Assembly (NCBI GenBank): GCA_016214055.1
Contig: JACRPE010000015.1
Span: forward strand, 1 to 41,623
Direction of reading: 5' to 3'
From: Candidatus Roizmanbacteria bacterium
GTDB taxonomy: Bacteria; Patescibacteriota; Microgenomatia; UBA1406; GWC2-37-13
DNA length: 41,623 nt
A program made the position numbers and the translations under genes. Numbering within the stretch: the first letter of the stretch is position 1; each line of letters opens with the position of its first letter. Shown in pieces: positions 14,905-25,702 of the stretch. The notes under the pieces were generated by a model that saw nothing but the letters and a program-made list of their open reading frames with translations, was not told the DNA's origin and did no database searches.

Positions 14905-17589
14905 ATGAAGCATATTGTTTTTTCTGTGACCGGAATGCATTGTGAATCATGTGAGATCATCATCAAAGATGAACTTTCCGAATTAACCGGAGTAAGCGAA
15001 GTAAGAATAGACCATAAAACGGGGAAAGGCACCCTCATGCTTGATGAGAATAAGAATTCAAAAGAAGATATTTTAAAAGCGATTACGAAAGCGGGTTATA
15101 CTGCGATTATCGACGCGGTTCACGATATGGGTCAACAAAAAGAACAAGAAGTGGAAGTTATTAAAAGAACAGTAAAAGCAAACGAACCGTTGAGGGTTAT
15201 GTTTGAGTTGCATGTTGAAGGTTCGGATGGAAGCACACAGAAACGTGTATCACTTTCCCTCTCCGGAATGCACTGTACCTCATGCGCTCTCATCATCGAG
15301 AAATCATTGAATAAAGTAGCCGGTGTCAAAGAAGCGCATGTTAATTTTGCCGCAGAAAAAGCACTGGTGACTTATGATGAAACTACAGTAAAAAAAGAAT
15401 CATTCATTGACGCAGTAAAACGGACAGGATACTCTGCAACATTTATTGATGAAAAAGATACCGAGTTTGAAACAAAGAAAAGGAGTGCTGAAATAAAGAC
15501 GCTTTTCAATTCATTCTTCATCAGCTTTCTACTCAGTGTTCCTATGATCTACTTTATGTTATTTGACTTTTTTCCCTGGTTTCCGGGGGCCAAATTATTA
15601 CTTCCTTTTGTCGGTATTATTTCACTCATACTTAGTACGCCGGTTCAGTTCATCATCGGGCGGGGATTTTATAAGGGCATGTGGTCTGCCTTGCGGATGA
15701 AGACTTTCAACATGGACAGTCTTATTGCAATCGGCACGTCAGTTGCCTATTTTTACAGTTTAATAAATTATGTTTTCTACTATCTTAGTACTAAATCCCT
15801 GATTGGTTTGGGAGGAGAAAAAGTTCCTGAACTCTATTTTGAAACGGCCGCATTTCTCATCACTTTCGTTATTTTAGGAAAATGGCTTGAGGCACAGGCA
15901 AAAGGGCGGACGTCAGACGCCATAAAAAAACTCATGGGTTTACAGGCAAAGACCGCCCGGGTACTTCGCAACGGGCAGACTCTTGATCTTCCCATTGATC
16001 AGGTCGTGCATGACGATATTATTTTAGTCCGCCCCGGAGAAAAAGTTCCCGTTGACGGAATTATCGTAAAAGGTTCATCAGCCGTTGACGAATCCATGAT
16101 TACGGGTGAAAGTTTACCTGTAGAAAAACAGGTAAACGATACGGTGGTCGGAGGAACCATGAATAAAGTGGGAAGTTTTGAATTTAAAGCAACGCGCGTG
16201 GGATCGGAGACAACTCTTTCGCAAATTATTCGTCTGGTTGAGGAAGCTCAAGGATCAAAAGCACCGATTCAAGATTTTGCGGATAAAATATCGGCTTATT
16301 TTGTACCTGCCGTAATTGGGATTGCCATCCTCACATTTATTATTTGGTATTTTATTCTTGGAGCCACATTGTCATTTGCTCTTATGGCCTTTACGGCAGT
16401 TATCGTGATCGCATGTCCTTGCGCACTGGGACTTGCTACACCTACTGCCATCATGGTTGGTACGGGTAAAGGCGCAGAATACGGAATGTTGATTAAAGGA
16501 GGAGAGCCACTTGAATCGGCATGCAACATAAATGCGATTGTCTTTGATAAAACAGGTACTTTGACAAAAGGAAAACCGGAAGTAACCGATGTGGAAAGTT
16601 TTAGAGATATGGATGAGGATGATGTTCTTGCAATAGCCGCGTCTTTGGAAAAGCAATCAGAACATCCATTGGCCGAGGCAATTTATCAGCATGCCGATGA
16701 AGAAGGCGTTACTCTTAACACCGTTGAAGGATTTAAGGCAGTTCCGGGGCATGGAGTACAGGGATTAACTCATGGAGTGGAATATTATTTCGGTAATCGT
16801 AAACTCATGAGTGATATCGTTGGTTTATCCACTGAAAAGATTCACCGCAAAATGAGCAGACTGGAAGAGCAAGGAAAGACGGTGATGATTCTGTCCAATA
16901 AAACGGAAATATTAGGAATGATTGGGGTTGCGGACACCGTGAAAGAAACTTCAAAAGAGGCTGTTGAAAAATTAAAGAAACTCGGAATAGAGGTGTATAT
17001 GATAACGGGTGACAATGAAAGAACTGCAAAAGCAATTGCGTCTCAAGTCGGGATAACTAATGTTCTGGCCGAAGTTTTGCCGGAAGATAAAGCGAAGAAC
17101 GTGAAGAAATTACAGGATGAAGGAAAAAAGGTTGCGATGGTTGGGGATGGGATCAATGACGCCCCTGCCTTAGCCCAGGCAAATCTGGGAATTGCAATGG
17201 GGTCAGGGACTGATGTGGCGATGGAAGCCGGAGGTATTGTCATCATCAAAAATGATTTACGCGACGTGGCAAATGCCATCGATCTTTCCAAAACAACCAT
17301 GAGCAAAATAAAACAAAATATGTTCTTTGCTTTATTTTATAACGTGATGGGGATCCCTGTAGCCGCTCGATTATTCGCAGGAATCGGATTAGTCCTTAAA
17401 CCCGAACTTGCCGGACTTGCCATGGCGCTATCGTCCATTTCGGTCGTAACCAACTCATTGTTGCTTCGCGGATATAAACCGGGGAAGAAAAATTATATTT
17501 CAGCAATTGCACCCATCGTCATGGTTTTGCTTTTTTCATTCATGTTCTTTGAATTTGCACGTTTGAGCTCAGGAATGATGAAAAAATAA
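14905..17589 (+). CDS. copA: CopA-type P1B-1 copper ATPase with two HMA domains
   Basis: An 894-residue Cu(I) efflux ATPase. Two HMA domains come first, with GMHCESC (Cys13/16) and GMHCTSC (Cys124/127), joined by a charged linker of about 45 residues that is longer than usual. The pump core has TGESLPVEK, the CPC motif at Cys504-Pro-Cys506 ([11 protein letters not shown]), [19 protein letters not shown] and [10 protein letters not shown]. Helix 7-8 residues ([17 protein letters not shown]) are those of copper pumps. It exports Cu(I) from the cytoplasm, fed by the adjacent CopZ. It is the last gene of the metal locus. Confidence 0.96.
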   Translation: MKHIVFSVTGMHCESCEIIIKDELSELTGVSEVRIDHKTGKGTLMLDENKNSKEDILKAITKAGYTAIIDAVHDMGQQKEQEVEVIKRTVKANEPLRVMFELHVEGSDGSTQKRVSLSLSGMHCTSCALIIEKSLNKVAGVKEAHVNFAAEKALVTYDETTVKKESFIDAVKRTGYSATFIDEKDTEFETKKRSAEIKTLFNSFFISFLLSVPMIYFMLFDFFPWFPGAKLLLPFVGIISLILSTPVQFIIGRGFYKGMWSALRMKTFNMDSLIAIGTSVAYFYSLINYVFYYLSTKSLIGLGGEKVPELYFETAAFLITFVILGKWLEAQAKGRTSDAIKKLMGLQAKTARVLRNGQTLDLPIDQVVHDDIILVRPGEKVPVDGIIVKGSSAVDESMITGESLPVEKQVNDTVVGGTMNKVGSFEFKATRVGSETTLSQIIRLVEEAQGSKAPIQDFADKISAYFVPAVIGIAILTFIIWYFILGATLSFALMAFTAVIVIACPCALGLATPTAIMVGTGKGAEYGMLIKGGEPLESACNINAIVFDKTGTLTKGKPEVTDVESFRDMDEDDVLAIAASLEKQSEHPLAEAIYQHADEEGVTLNTVEGFKAVPGHGVQGLTHGVEYYFGNRKLMSDIVGLSTEKIHRKMSRLEEQGKTVMILSNKTEILGMIGVADTVKETSKEAVEKLKKLGIEVYMITGDNERTAKAIASQVGITNVLAEVLPEDKAKNVKKLQDEGKKVAMVGDGINDAPALAQANLGIAMGSGTDVAMEAGGIVIIKNDLRDVANAIDLSKTTMSKIKQNMFFALFYNVMGIPVAARLFAGIGLVLKPELAGLAMALSSISVVTNSLLLRGYKPGKKNYISAIAPIVMVLLFSFMFFEFARLSSGMMKK

Positions 17590-17606
17590 CCTGTATAATA
17601 GTGGAC

Positions 17607-18089
17607 ATGACTAGAAATATTGTAGTTACTCTTGAGTGTTTTGTGAAAAAAGGGGATAAGTACCTCATGCTTCATCGGGGAATACATAAACGCATCATGC
17701 CTGATATATGGATGGCCCCAGGTGGACACCGAGAGTTCAATGAGGGGTTGTTCGAATGTGCCCGCCGCGAAGTGTTGGAAGAAACGGGGCTCACCATAAA
17801 AAATATTAAAGTTAAAGCAATCGGGAATGCCTTCGTAAAAGATATTGATCAGGAATTTTTCTTTCACATGCTTTTAGCAGATTATGCGGGGGGAAAATTA
17901 AGAACAAGTGATGCCGATGGAACCTTCTCATGGCTTACCAAAGAAGAAATCATCAAATTAGATAAACTGCTTCCCGAACTGAAGCACGTCATCCCGCATA
18001 TTTTTTCAAATAGTAGCAAAATTATTTCCTATAAGGCATACTATGAAAAGGGGACGGAGATGAGCCTTTTTGAATTAGAACAGAGTTAA
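17607..18089 (+). CDS. Nudix hydrolase
   Basis: A 160-residue Nudix pyrophosphohydrolase. The Nudix box GGHREFNEGLFECARREVLE continues into ETGL and has the full set of catalytic Glu residues. The N-terminal FVKKGDKYLMLHRG and the PDIWMAPGG segment are typical of MutT-like or 8-oxo-dGTP diphosphatase-like members; the substrate is unknown. The ATG at 17607 is preferred over the GTG at 17601 because TATAAT (17594-17599) lies 7 nt before it, giving a leaderless mRNA. Confidence 0.88.
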   Translation: MTRNIVVTLECFVKKGDKYLMLHRGIHKRIMPDIWMAPGGHREFNEGLFECARREVLEETGLTIKNIKVKAIGNAFVKDIDQEFFFHMLLADYAGGKLRTSDADGTFSWLTKEEIIKLDKLLPELKHVIPHIFSNSSKIISYKAYYEKGTEMSLFELEQS

Positions 18090-18093
18090 GTCC

Positions 18094-18128
18094 GTCATTC
18101 CCGCGGAGGCGGGAATCCAGTCTATAAA
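18094..18128. repeat. GTCATTCCC-type inverted repeat (copy 1) carrying a -10-like box
   Basis: GTCATTCCCGC, a GGAG loop and GCGGGAAT form an 8-bp stem (18097-18104 with 18109-18116), followed by CCAGTCTATAAA. It resembles the widespread ATTCCC-N8-GGGAAT elements known as dRS3 in Neisseria. The TATAAA at 18123-18128 lies 14 nt before the AlaX start and could be its -10. A related pair is at 25098-25184. Confidence 0.7.
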
Positions 18129-18142
18129 TTACATTTTTTTTC

Positions 18143-18874
18143 ATGACATCCACAAAACTTCTCTACATGGAAGACTCATACAAGCTGCAGGACACGGCGA
18201 CGTTTATTGATATAACACAGACCGAAGGCGGAAAAACTGCACTCGTATTGGATCAAACTATTTTTTATCCTCAAGGTGGAGGACAACCGTATGATACAGG
18301 GATCATCTCGCAAGGCGCGAACGAGTTTAAAGTTGAAGAGGTGCGGTTTAAAGATGGCATCGTGTATCACGTAGGAAACTTTACCCGAGGACTCATTGAA
18401 AAAGGTGCTCAAGTGACGTTAACAGTTGATGAGCCAAGAAGAAAATTGAACAGAAGAAATCACACGGCAGGCCACCTCATAGATATTGCGGTAAAGAATC
18501 TTGGTTTGTCTCTTACCCCTGCAAAAGGATTTCATTTTCCTGAAGGCGCATATGTTGAATATATTGGACTCATGGATGAGGCGCAAAAAGAGGAACTCAG
18601 ATTGAAAATTGAAAATGAAGTTAATCGTCTCATTCAATTGAAACTTCCCATGAAAGCAAGACAAGTAACATACGAAGAATTGAAAGAATTGTGCGATTTT
18701 GTTCCTGAATATCTTCCGAAAGACAAGCCAATTCGCATTGAAAAAATCGGGGAGTATAAAGCACATCCCTGTGGAGGAACGCACGTTTCCAACACTGAAG
18801 AAGTGGGAAAGGTTACCATCGAAAAACTGAAAAGCAAAAGTGGAAATACCCGGGTGAGTTATAAAATAATCTAG
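18143..18874 (+). CDS. stand-alone alanyl-tRNA editing protein (AlaX)
   Basis: The protein hydrolyses mischarged Ser- or Gly-tRNA(Ala). It corresponds to the editing and second-additional domains of alanyl-tRNA synthetase. Zinc ligands are visible as HTAGH (about residue 108) and CGGTHV (about 212). The N-terminal beta domain has the FYPQGGGQPYDTG signature of the longer AlaX-M/AlaX-II type, fitting its 243 residues. The last 4 bases overlap the convergent Lon-like gene. Confidence 0.93.
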   Translation: MTSTKLLYMEDSYKLQDTATFIDITQTEGGKTALVLDQTIFYPQGGGQPYDTGIISQGANEFKVEEVRFKDGIVYHVGNFTRGLIEKGAQVTLTVDEPRRKLNRRNHTAGHLIDIAVKNLGLSLTPAKGFHFPEGAYVEYIGLMDEAQKEELRLKIENEVNRLIQLKLPMKARQVTYEELKELCDFVPEYLPKDKPIRIEKIGEYKAHPCGGTHVSNTEEVGKVTIEKLKSKSGNTRVSYKII

Positions 18875-19941
18875 CTTACAAATTCTTTCATATTCTCCTC
18901 ATTTATCGTGAACGCAGTTCCTTGACCGGAGACTATTTTATAAGCGATTTTTCGTACTATGGTTTCAATTTCGCGTTCCAGAGAACGAATTCCTGGCTCA
19001 AAACCTAGAGGCCGTACCATTTTGGCCCACACTCCGTCTTCAATCTTAAGTTGATCGGGTAGGAGACCCGACTCTTTTAAAAATCGAGGAAATACAAAGC
19101 GTTTTCCGATCTCAATTTTATCCTGATCGTTATAGGAGGGCATCTGAACCAATTCCAAGCGGTCCATGACGGCGGTCGCGATTGAATTCGTATTGTTTGC
19201 AGTTGCCACAAACAGACATTGCGAAAGGTCAAATGGATAATCGATAAAGTAATCAACATACGCGGCATTCTGTTGTGGATCAAGCAGTTCAATCAAAACC
19301 CCCATGATTGATGAGCGGGATTCTGGCGTACACCGGTCAAGCTCATCAAGGAGTATTACCGGATTTTTTGTCCCGGCACGGCGGATGGCTTTCATAATCA
19401 TCCCCGGTTCAGCCTCGGGTGATGTTTTAGATTGGCCCCTTAGGTCTTGCGCAGAGGAGAGTCCTCCAAAAGGAATTCTCACCAATTTACGTCCCATTGA
19501 CTCCGCAATGGATTTAGCAAACGTTGTTTTTCCTGTTCCGGCAAGCCCCACAAAGAATAAATTTGGCGCATGAAACCTCTCAGCCTTCAGATTTTGTTTT
19601 TGAAGTGCAAGTACGGATAAATATTCAAGAACCCTTCTTTTGATTGCCTCAAGTCCATAATGATTTTGATCAAGAAACACTTTTGCTTTATTGATATCCA
19701 ACACATCTTCTGATTTTTTGTCCCAAGGGATGCTGGTTATCCAGTCGATATATTTTGCGGTAATATCAAGTTGTGCCAAATTCCCCCCATATTTAAGGGT
19801 AAGACTGATGCGATCAATCTGTTGAAGCGCCTTATCATGGAGACTAGCAGGCAACTGTGCCGATTGCAACTGAGCCCTCAGTTTCTCTATTTCTGACGGG
19901 CTGTTTTGCGGGTTTGTTTGATTAGCAGATGAATTATCCAC
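18871..19941 (-). CDS. Lon-type AAA+ ATPase lacking substrate-binding and protease domains
   Basis: A 356-residue protein that aligns by eye only with the middle of Lon. It begins with the coiled region, then IPWDKKSEDVLDINKAK and LDQNHYGLEAIKRRVLEYL, both Lon signatures. Walker A is GLAGTGKTT (132-140), Walker B VILLDE (195-200), sensor 1 ATANN and sensor 2 GIRSLERE. It ends exactly where Lon's Ser-Lys protease domain would begin, and the N-terminal LON domain is absent. The start is a GTG at 19941. The gene is divergent from groES across 80 bp. An unfoldase or chaperone role is inferred. Confidence 0.88.
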   Translation of the reverse strand: MDNSSANQTNPQNSPSEIEKLRAQLQSAQLPASLHDKALQQIDRISLTLKYGGNLAQLDITAKYIDWITSIPWDKKSEDVLDINKAKVFLDQNHYGLEAIKRRVLEYLSVLALQKQNLKAERFHAPNLFFVGLAGTGKTTFAKSIAESMGRKLVRIPFGGLSSAQDLRGQSKTSPEAEPGMIMKAIRRAGTKNPVILLDELDRCTPESRSSIMGVLIELLDPQQNAAYVDYFIDYPFDLSQCLFVATANNTNSIATAVMDRLELVQMPSYNDQDKIEIGKRFVFPRFLKESGLLPDQLKIEDGVWAKMVRPLGFEPGIRSLEREIETIVRKIAYKIVSGQGTAFTINEENMKEFVS

Positions 19942-19968
19942 TTGACAAAATGAGAAATATTTTATAAA
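19942..19968 (+). promoter_or_regulatory. groES-groEL promoter
   Basis: TTGACA at 19942-19947 and TATAAA at 19963-19968 are separated by 15 bp. The predicted leader to the groES ATG is about 45 nt. No CIRCE-type inverted repeat (TTAGCACTC) is present, so HrcA control is not indicated. The -35 touches the GTG start of the divergent Lon-like gene. Confidence 0.55.
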
Positions 19969-20021
19969 TTAAGTACCGTCACTATTATTAATCATATTAC
20001 AAGTTTTATTAAAATTATTCT

Positions 20022-20327
20022 ATGTCAAAACAAAAAGGTTCCACGATAAAACCCTTGTTTGATTTCGTTCTTCTTAAACCTCTTGCCAGTGAGGAAGTTA
20101 CCCCTTCAGGCATCGTACTTCCCGATTCAGTCAAGGAAAAGCCACAAATAGGTGAAGTGGTCGCGGTTGGTCCGGGAGCATATAATACGGAAGGCAAACT
20201 GATGCCCATGGTTGTCAAAGTTGGACAAAAGGTCATGTATAAAAAATGGGGTGGAAATGAAACTAAAGTGGGGACTGAGGAATGGTTGATTGTGGAGCAA
20301 AAGGATATTATGGCGGTAGTTGAGTAA
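20022..20327 (+). CDS. groES: co-chaperonin GroES
   Basis: A 101-residue Cpn10 subunit that caps the GroEL ring. The N-terminal PLFDFVLLKPLASEEVTPSG, the IGEVVAVGPG strand and the C-terminal YKKWGGNETKVGTEEWLIVEQKDIMAVVE segments are typical. Translation starts without a visible Shine-Dalgarno. It is separated from groEL by 61 bp containing a palindromic repeat. Confidence 0.97.
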   Translation: MSKQKGSTIKPLFDFVLLKPLASEEVTPSGIVLPDSVKEKPQIGEVVAVGPGAYNTEGKLMPMVVKVGQKVMYKKWGGNETKVGTEEWLIVEQKDIMAVVE

Positions 20328-20331
20328 ATGA

Positions 20332-20358
20332 GTAGGGGTCGGGTAACCCGACCCGTAC
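20332..20358. repeat. palindromic repeat, GTA-G-stem-G-TAC type (copy 2)
   Basis: GGGTCGGGT, a central A and ACCCGACCC (20336-20354) form a 9-bp stem, flanked by G/G and GTA/TAC exactly as in the copy at 14633. It lies between groES and groEL, where an RNA hairpin could affect stability or the ratio of the two products. Confidence 0.75.
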
Positions 20359-20370
20359 AAAATATTATAA

Positions 20371-22065
<1,695 letters not shown>

Positions 22066-22101
22066 GCTAGAAGGTAGAGTATTGAAGATAGAAAATAGAG
22101 A

Positions 22102-22127
22102 CCCTCTCCGAAAGGAGAGGGTTTTTT
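22102..22127 (+). terminator. intrinsic terminator of groES-groEL
   Basis: CCCTCTCC, a GAAA loop and GGAGAGGG form a perfect 8-bp stem, followed at once by six T's. It is 36 bp after the groEL stop. Confidence 0.92.
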
Positions 22128-22132
22128 GGTTA

Positions 22133-22158
22133 TTGACAAATTAATTAATTATTATAAT
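22133..22158 (+). promoter_or_regulatory. putative glutamine synthetase promoter
   Basis: TTGACA (22133-22138) is followed by a run of AT-rich sequence with TATAAT at 22153-22158 (14-bp spacer, short) and an overlapping AATATT at 22156-22161 (17-bp spacer). The remaining 40 bp up to the ATG at 22198 is almost pure A and T with no Shine-Dalgarno. Confidence 0.5.
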
Positions 22159-22197
22159 ATTTATATTAATTATTAGTATTTTTAATATAAAATTATT

Positions 22198-23634
22198 ATG
22201 AATAATGATAAACCCCTCAGAACCTTTCTTGAAATTCCGTATGACGAACTTGAAGAGATGAATGCCCGCACAGCCAAAAAGGCAAAGACAGAATCTTATT
22301 CTGTGCTTGAAAAGGAGTACCGCTCATATCTTCTTAAAGAAAAAAATATAAAAGCAATCACTCTTTGCTTTTCTGACATTGAAGGAAAATTTCACATGAT
22401 TGATTATGATAAAAAATTTCTTCTCAACTCTGCGGACAACCTTACCTTTGACGGTTCATCAGTACGGGGATTTACCGCCCTTCGTGAGTCTGATTTGCGA
22501 TTGAGGGTAGATTGGGCTAGTATTCGGTGGCTACCTTCTGACGTATTCGGTCCGGGTAAAATTGTGATGTTTGCAGACGTGCTCAACCGTAACAAAACAG
22601 CATATGAATCTGACATGAGGTTACAACTTAAACTATTAGTTGATGATATTCAAAAAAAACAAGGTCTCACGCCTTACGCATCTGTAGAGGTCGAAGGATT
22701 TCTGATGGAAGGAATAAATGCGGAACAGCATTATCATGCAGATACAGGATTCAAACTAGTGACCGGTGGAGGGTATTATCATTCGCTTCCTCTTGATAAA
22801 CTGCGTGTATTTATTGACCGTTCCGCCGAAGCCCAGCGTGCTATGGGATTTTCCAATGAGAAAGATCATCCCGAAGTTGCCCCCTCACAATTTGAACTAA
22901 ATTTCTCCTACGATGATGTTGTACGAATCGGTGATCAGATTCAGCTATATAAATTGGTATGCCGACAGGTTGCGAGCTCCATGGGTATGACAGCAACTTT
23001 TTTACCCAAACCGGTGACTGGAGTGAACGGGAGCGGAATGCACCTCAATCTCTCCTATTTCAAAAGTCAAAAAAATATTTTTTACAAAAAAGATGGAATC
23101 GAAGGCCTTTCCTCATTTGCATGGGAGGCTATTGAAAAGGTTCTCAATCACGCGTCTGAACTTTGTCTCATTCTAAACTCTAGTGTCAATGCATACCGAA
23201 GACTGGATCCCAAATTCGAAGCCCCGAATCAAATCAAAGTCTCCCCGATTGACCGCGGATCAATGATACGTATTCCTGTAGGGGACGAAAAAAGTTCGCG
23301 GATCGAAATCCGTTCAGTTGCGCCTGATGCCAATCCCTACCTAGTTCTTTTCTCCATTTTAAAGACGATACAAATGGGAAAGAGACTTCAAAAGGCTGAG
23401 GATAAAAGAGAGCGACTTCGGATATTACCAGATAATATTTATGACGCAATCAGAATTTTCAAGGGAAGCGATTTGATAGGTCAGATACTAGGGGAATCGA
23501 ATAAGGAAAAATATGTTGAGCACAAGCAGTTAGTTGCAGACCGGAGTCCAAAGAACCTGGGAACTCGTATCAAAACGGGGGAGATAATCTATCATCATGA
23601 GGTGACCAACCAGATGCTTTGGAATACATTTTAA
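22198..23634 (+). CDS. glnA: type I glutamine synthetase
   Basis: The enzyme makes glutamine from glutamate, ammonia and ATP. Visible motifs are FDGSSVRGF near the N-terminal barrel, HYHADTGFKLVTGGGYYH, NEKDHPEVAPSQFELNF (metal and glutamate site), GVNGSGMHLNLS, NAYRRLDP and SMIRIPVG. An extension of about 40 residues precedes the usual start. The length is 478 aa. I see no clear counterpart of the adenylylation tyrosine segment, so adenylyl regulation is unlikely. The His-x-His of the usual GMHxH segment is reduced to GMHLN. A role other than glutamine synthesis within the GS superfamily cannot be excluded. Confidence 0.85.
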   Translation: MNNDKPLRTFLEIPYDELEEMNARTAKKAKTESYSVLEKEYRSYLLKEKNIKAITLCFSDIEGKFHMIDYDKKFLLNSADNLTFDGSSVRGFTALRESDLRLRVDWASIRWLPSDVFGPGKIVMFADVLNRNKTAYESDMRLQLKLLVDDIQKKQGLTPYASVEVEGFLMEGINAEQHYHADTGFKLVTGGGYYHSLPLDKLRVFIDRSAEAQRAMGFSNEKDHPEVAPSQFELNFSYDDVVRIGDQIQLYKLVCRQVASSMGMTATFLPKPVTGVNGSGMHLNLSYFKSQKNIFYKKDGIEGLSSFAWEAIEKVLNHASELCLILNSSVNAYRRLDPKFEAPNQIKVSPIDRGSMIRIPVGDEKSSRIEIRSVAPDANPYLVLFSILKTIQMGKRLQKAEDKRERLRILPDNIYDAIRIFKGSDLIGQILGESNKEKYVEHKQLVADRSPKNLGTRIKTGEIIYHHEVTNQMLWNTF

Positions 23635-23643
23635 GAAAGTACT

Positions 23644-23760
23644 TTATTTGCCATTGCCTTTACCTGCTTCCATAATCCATATAAAAGGGAAGATGATAAA
23701 GTCTACGAAGAGTGAAATAAATTCTGACACTATGCCAGTGGTTGGTTCTTGTTCGACCAT
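23644..23760 (-). CDS. 38-aa single-span membrane microprotein downstream of enolase
   Basis: The ATG at 23760 opens a 38-codon frame: an acidic N-terminus (MVEQEPTTG), a strongly hydrophobic stretch of about 20 residues rich in Phe, Ile and Val (about 11-30) and a basic Gly/Lys tail. It starts 17 nt after the enolase stop on the same strand, so it is probably co-transcribed. No clear Shine-Dalgarno was found. The membrane-span pattern with charged ends makes chance less likely, but its size leaves doubt. Confidence 0.5.
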   Translation of the reverse strand: MVEQEPTTGIVSEFISLFVDFIIFPFIWIMEAGKGNGK

Positions 23761-23777
23761 AGCAAAATGGTACTCTT

Positions 23778-25064
23778 TTATTTCTCCAGAGTCAAATTAG
23801 CGTATACTGCTTTGCTCCCAAGCTCCCTCTCTATTCTCATGAGACGATTATATTTTGCCGTCCTTTCACTGCGTGAAGGAGCACCTGTTTTAATCTGCCC
23901 GGTGCCAAGTGCGACCACGAAATCCGCAATAAAAGTATCTTCTGTTTCTCCGCTTCGATGAGACACTATTGCCGTCATGTTATCTTTCCGTGCCAGTAAA
24001 ATAGCATCAATTGTCTCCGAAACCGTTCCGATTTGATTAAGTTTAATAAGTATAGAATTGGTTGATTTTTCCTCAATTCCTTTTTGGAGCCGTTTTACAT
24101 TCGTGACATATAAATCATCACCCACGATCTGTATTTTTCCCTGAGTTGTTTCCATGAATTTTTTATAAGCAATCCAGTCATCTTCTGCAAAAACATCTTC
24201 CATTGAAATTATTGGGTATTTTGAGGATAGAGATAATAAAAAAGCACTCAACTCATCGCTGGTTACCGTTTTTCCTTCCTTGTTCAATACATATTTACCA
24301 TCTTTGAAGAATTCTGTTGACGCGGCGTCTATTCCAAAACAAACATCTTTTCCCAAAACATATCCAGAAGAGCTAACCGCTTGACTCATGACCTGAAACG
24401 GTTCCTCATTTGAGATAAAAGAGGGCGCAAACCCACCTTCATCGCCCACAGCAATGGAGTATTTTTTTGATTTTAGTAATTTTTTTATTTGCATATAAAC
24501 TTCAGCATTCATTCTCACGGCTTCAGCTAGTGAAGGTGCGCCAATGGGAAAAAGCATATATTCTTGGATATCTGTTGCCCAGTTGCCGTGTTTGCCGCCG
24601 TTCATAACATTCATTTCCGGGATAGGCATAGTGAAGGATCCTTTGAAATTCGAATTAAATTTTGCCAGATATTCATAGAGAGGTTTTTTTTCAGAGACTG
24701 CCTCGGCTTGTGCGGTGCTCATGGAGATGGAAAGAATTGCGTTGGCTCCAAGTTTTGATTTATTTTCAGTCCCATCGGCTTCAATCATAGCTTTATCAAG
24801 CTCTTTTTGGTCTTCAGCGTTTTTACCTACGACTACTTTCGATAAAATATCATTCACATTTGACACAGCCTTTAAGACTCCAAGACCATCATACCGCTTT
24901 TCATCACCGTCACGAAGTTCAACTGCTTCATATTTTCCGGTCGATGCGCCGGACGGCACAGCGGCCCAACCCTGTGATCCATCCTCAAGCGTGGTAACGC
25001 ATTCGATGGTTGGATTTCCCCGGCTGTCAAGTATCTCTTGTGCTTTGACCGACGAGATTTTCAT
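23778..25064 (-). CDS. eno: enolase
   Basis: The enzyme converts 2-phosphoglycerate to PEP, the substrate of the PEP carboxylase encoded near the right edge. The 428-residue length and the motifs ILDSRGNPTIE, GASTGKYEAVELRDGD, VGDEGGFAP, ISMEDVFAEDDW, GDDLYVTN, LIKLNQIGTVSET and SHRSGETEDTFIADF cover the metal ligands and catalytic residues. The start at 25064 has no recognisable Shine-Dalgarno or close -10. A 38-aa membrane microprotein gene follows. Confidence 0.98.
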   Translation of the reverse strand: MKISSVKAQEILDSRGNPTIECVTTLEDGSQGWAAVPSGASTGKYEAVELRDGDEKRYDGLGVLKAVSNVNDILSKVVVGKNAEDQKELDKAMIEADGTENKSKLGANAILSISMSTAQAEAVSEKKPLYEYLAKFNSNFKGSFTMPIPEMNVMNGGKHGNWATDIQEYMLFPIGAPSLAEAVRMNAEVYMQIKKLLKSKKYSIAVGDEGGFAPSFISNEEPFQVMSQAVSSSGYVLGKDVCFGIDAASTEFFKDGKYVLNKEGKTVTSDELSAFLLSLSSKYPIISMEDVFAEDDWIAYKKFMETTQGKIQIVGDDLYVTNVKRLQKGIEEKSTNSILIKLNQIGTVSETIDAILLARKDNMTAIVSHRSGETEDTFIADFVVALGTGQIKTGAPSRSERTAKYNRLMRIERELGSKAVYANLTLEK

Positions 25065-25097
25065 AAAAAAGTGATTTATTCAATTAATAATTTAACC

Positions 25098-25184
25098 TTG
25101 TCATTCCCGCGTAGGCGGGAATCTATGCTATAATTTCAAATTTTGTAATTTTAGTCTGGATCCCCTCCTTCGAGGGGATGACAA
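25098..25184. repeat. MITE-like element: two GTCAT-type hairpins facing each other
   Basis: The element starts TTGTCATTCCCGC and ends, reading the other strand, TTGTCATCCCCTC, so it has inverted ends. Each end forms its own hairpin (CCCGC/GCGGG and CCCCTC/GAGGGG). The centre is AT-rich and contains TATAAT on the plus strand (25129-25134). It lies between the Nudix gene and enolase, both on the minus strand. It is related to the single hairpin at 18094. Bases 25185-25260 hold only a weak CCTCA/TGAGG hairpin. Confidence 0.75.
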
Positions 25185-25260
25185 AAAAACAATTAAAAAT
25201 ATTATCACACCTCATAGCCCGCTGAGGGGTATGTCATCTTAATGATATCAAAATTAATTA

Positions 25261-25701
25261 TTATTTATATTTCTCCAAATACTTTTGATAATTACTTAAA
25301 ACAATTTTTAATCCCGGATGAAGTGGATAGGGAAGATGTGAGAGTTTAAACCATCCGAGTTCAGCAATTTTCTCAGGGTCATTATTTTTAACCTCGTTTG
25401 GGTTAACCAGAATTATAAACGGAATTGCTATCCAGTGAGTTTTTTGGCCGTTATTATTTCTTATTAACGAATAGGAGGGAAGCTGTTCTTGAATTCTTCC
25501 ATCACATCCAAGCTCTTCTTTTAATTCCTTCAAGACATTTTCTTCAAGTGTTAATCCATACTCCAGTTTTCCTCCCCCGTTATCCCAGACGCCTTGTTCA
25601 TCTCTGCATTTATTACTTCGTTTATGAAGAACGAAGTTACCCACACCGTCGTGACAGTAAAAGGCTGTGGTGACACCAATAATATCAATTCCAGCTTTCA
25701 T
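25261..25701 (-). CDS. Nudix hydrolase
   Basis: A 146-residue Nudix protein. The box reads GGKLEYGLTLEENVLKELKE followed by ELG, which keeps the Glu residues of REUxEE but has Lys for Arg and Leu for the first Glu. The substrate is unknown. I place the start at the ATG at 25701, 1 nt after the stop codon of the YbaK gene; an earlier in-frame ATG at 25734 lies inside that gene and would add 11 residues. The two genes form an operon. Confidence 0.85.
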   Translation of the reverse strand: MKAGIDIIGVTTAFYCHDGVGNFVLHKRSNKCRDEQGVWDNGGGKLEYGLTLEENVLKELKEELGCDGRIQEQLPSYSLIRNNNGQKTHWIAIPFIILVNPNEVKNNDPEKIAELGWFKLSHLPYPLHPGLKIVLSNYQKYLEKYK

Positions 25702-25702
25702 A

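Noticed and set aside
17493-17867. 124-codon minus-strand frame
   Set aside because: It is antisense to the end of copA and the Nudix gene, both of which have clear motifs.
18419-18784. 121-codon minus-strand frame inside AlaX
   Set aside because: It is the shadow of a well-supported AlaX coding frame.
19942-20021. possible CIRCE/HrcA operator before groES
   Set aside because: No TTAGCACTC-N9-GAGTGCTAA or similar inverted repeat is present.
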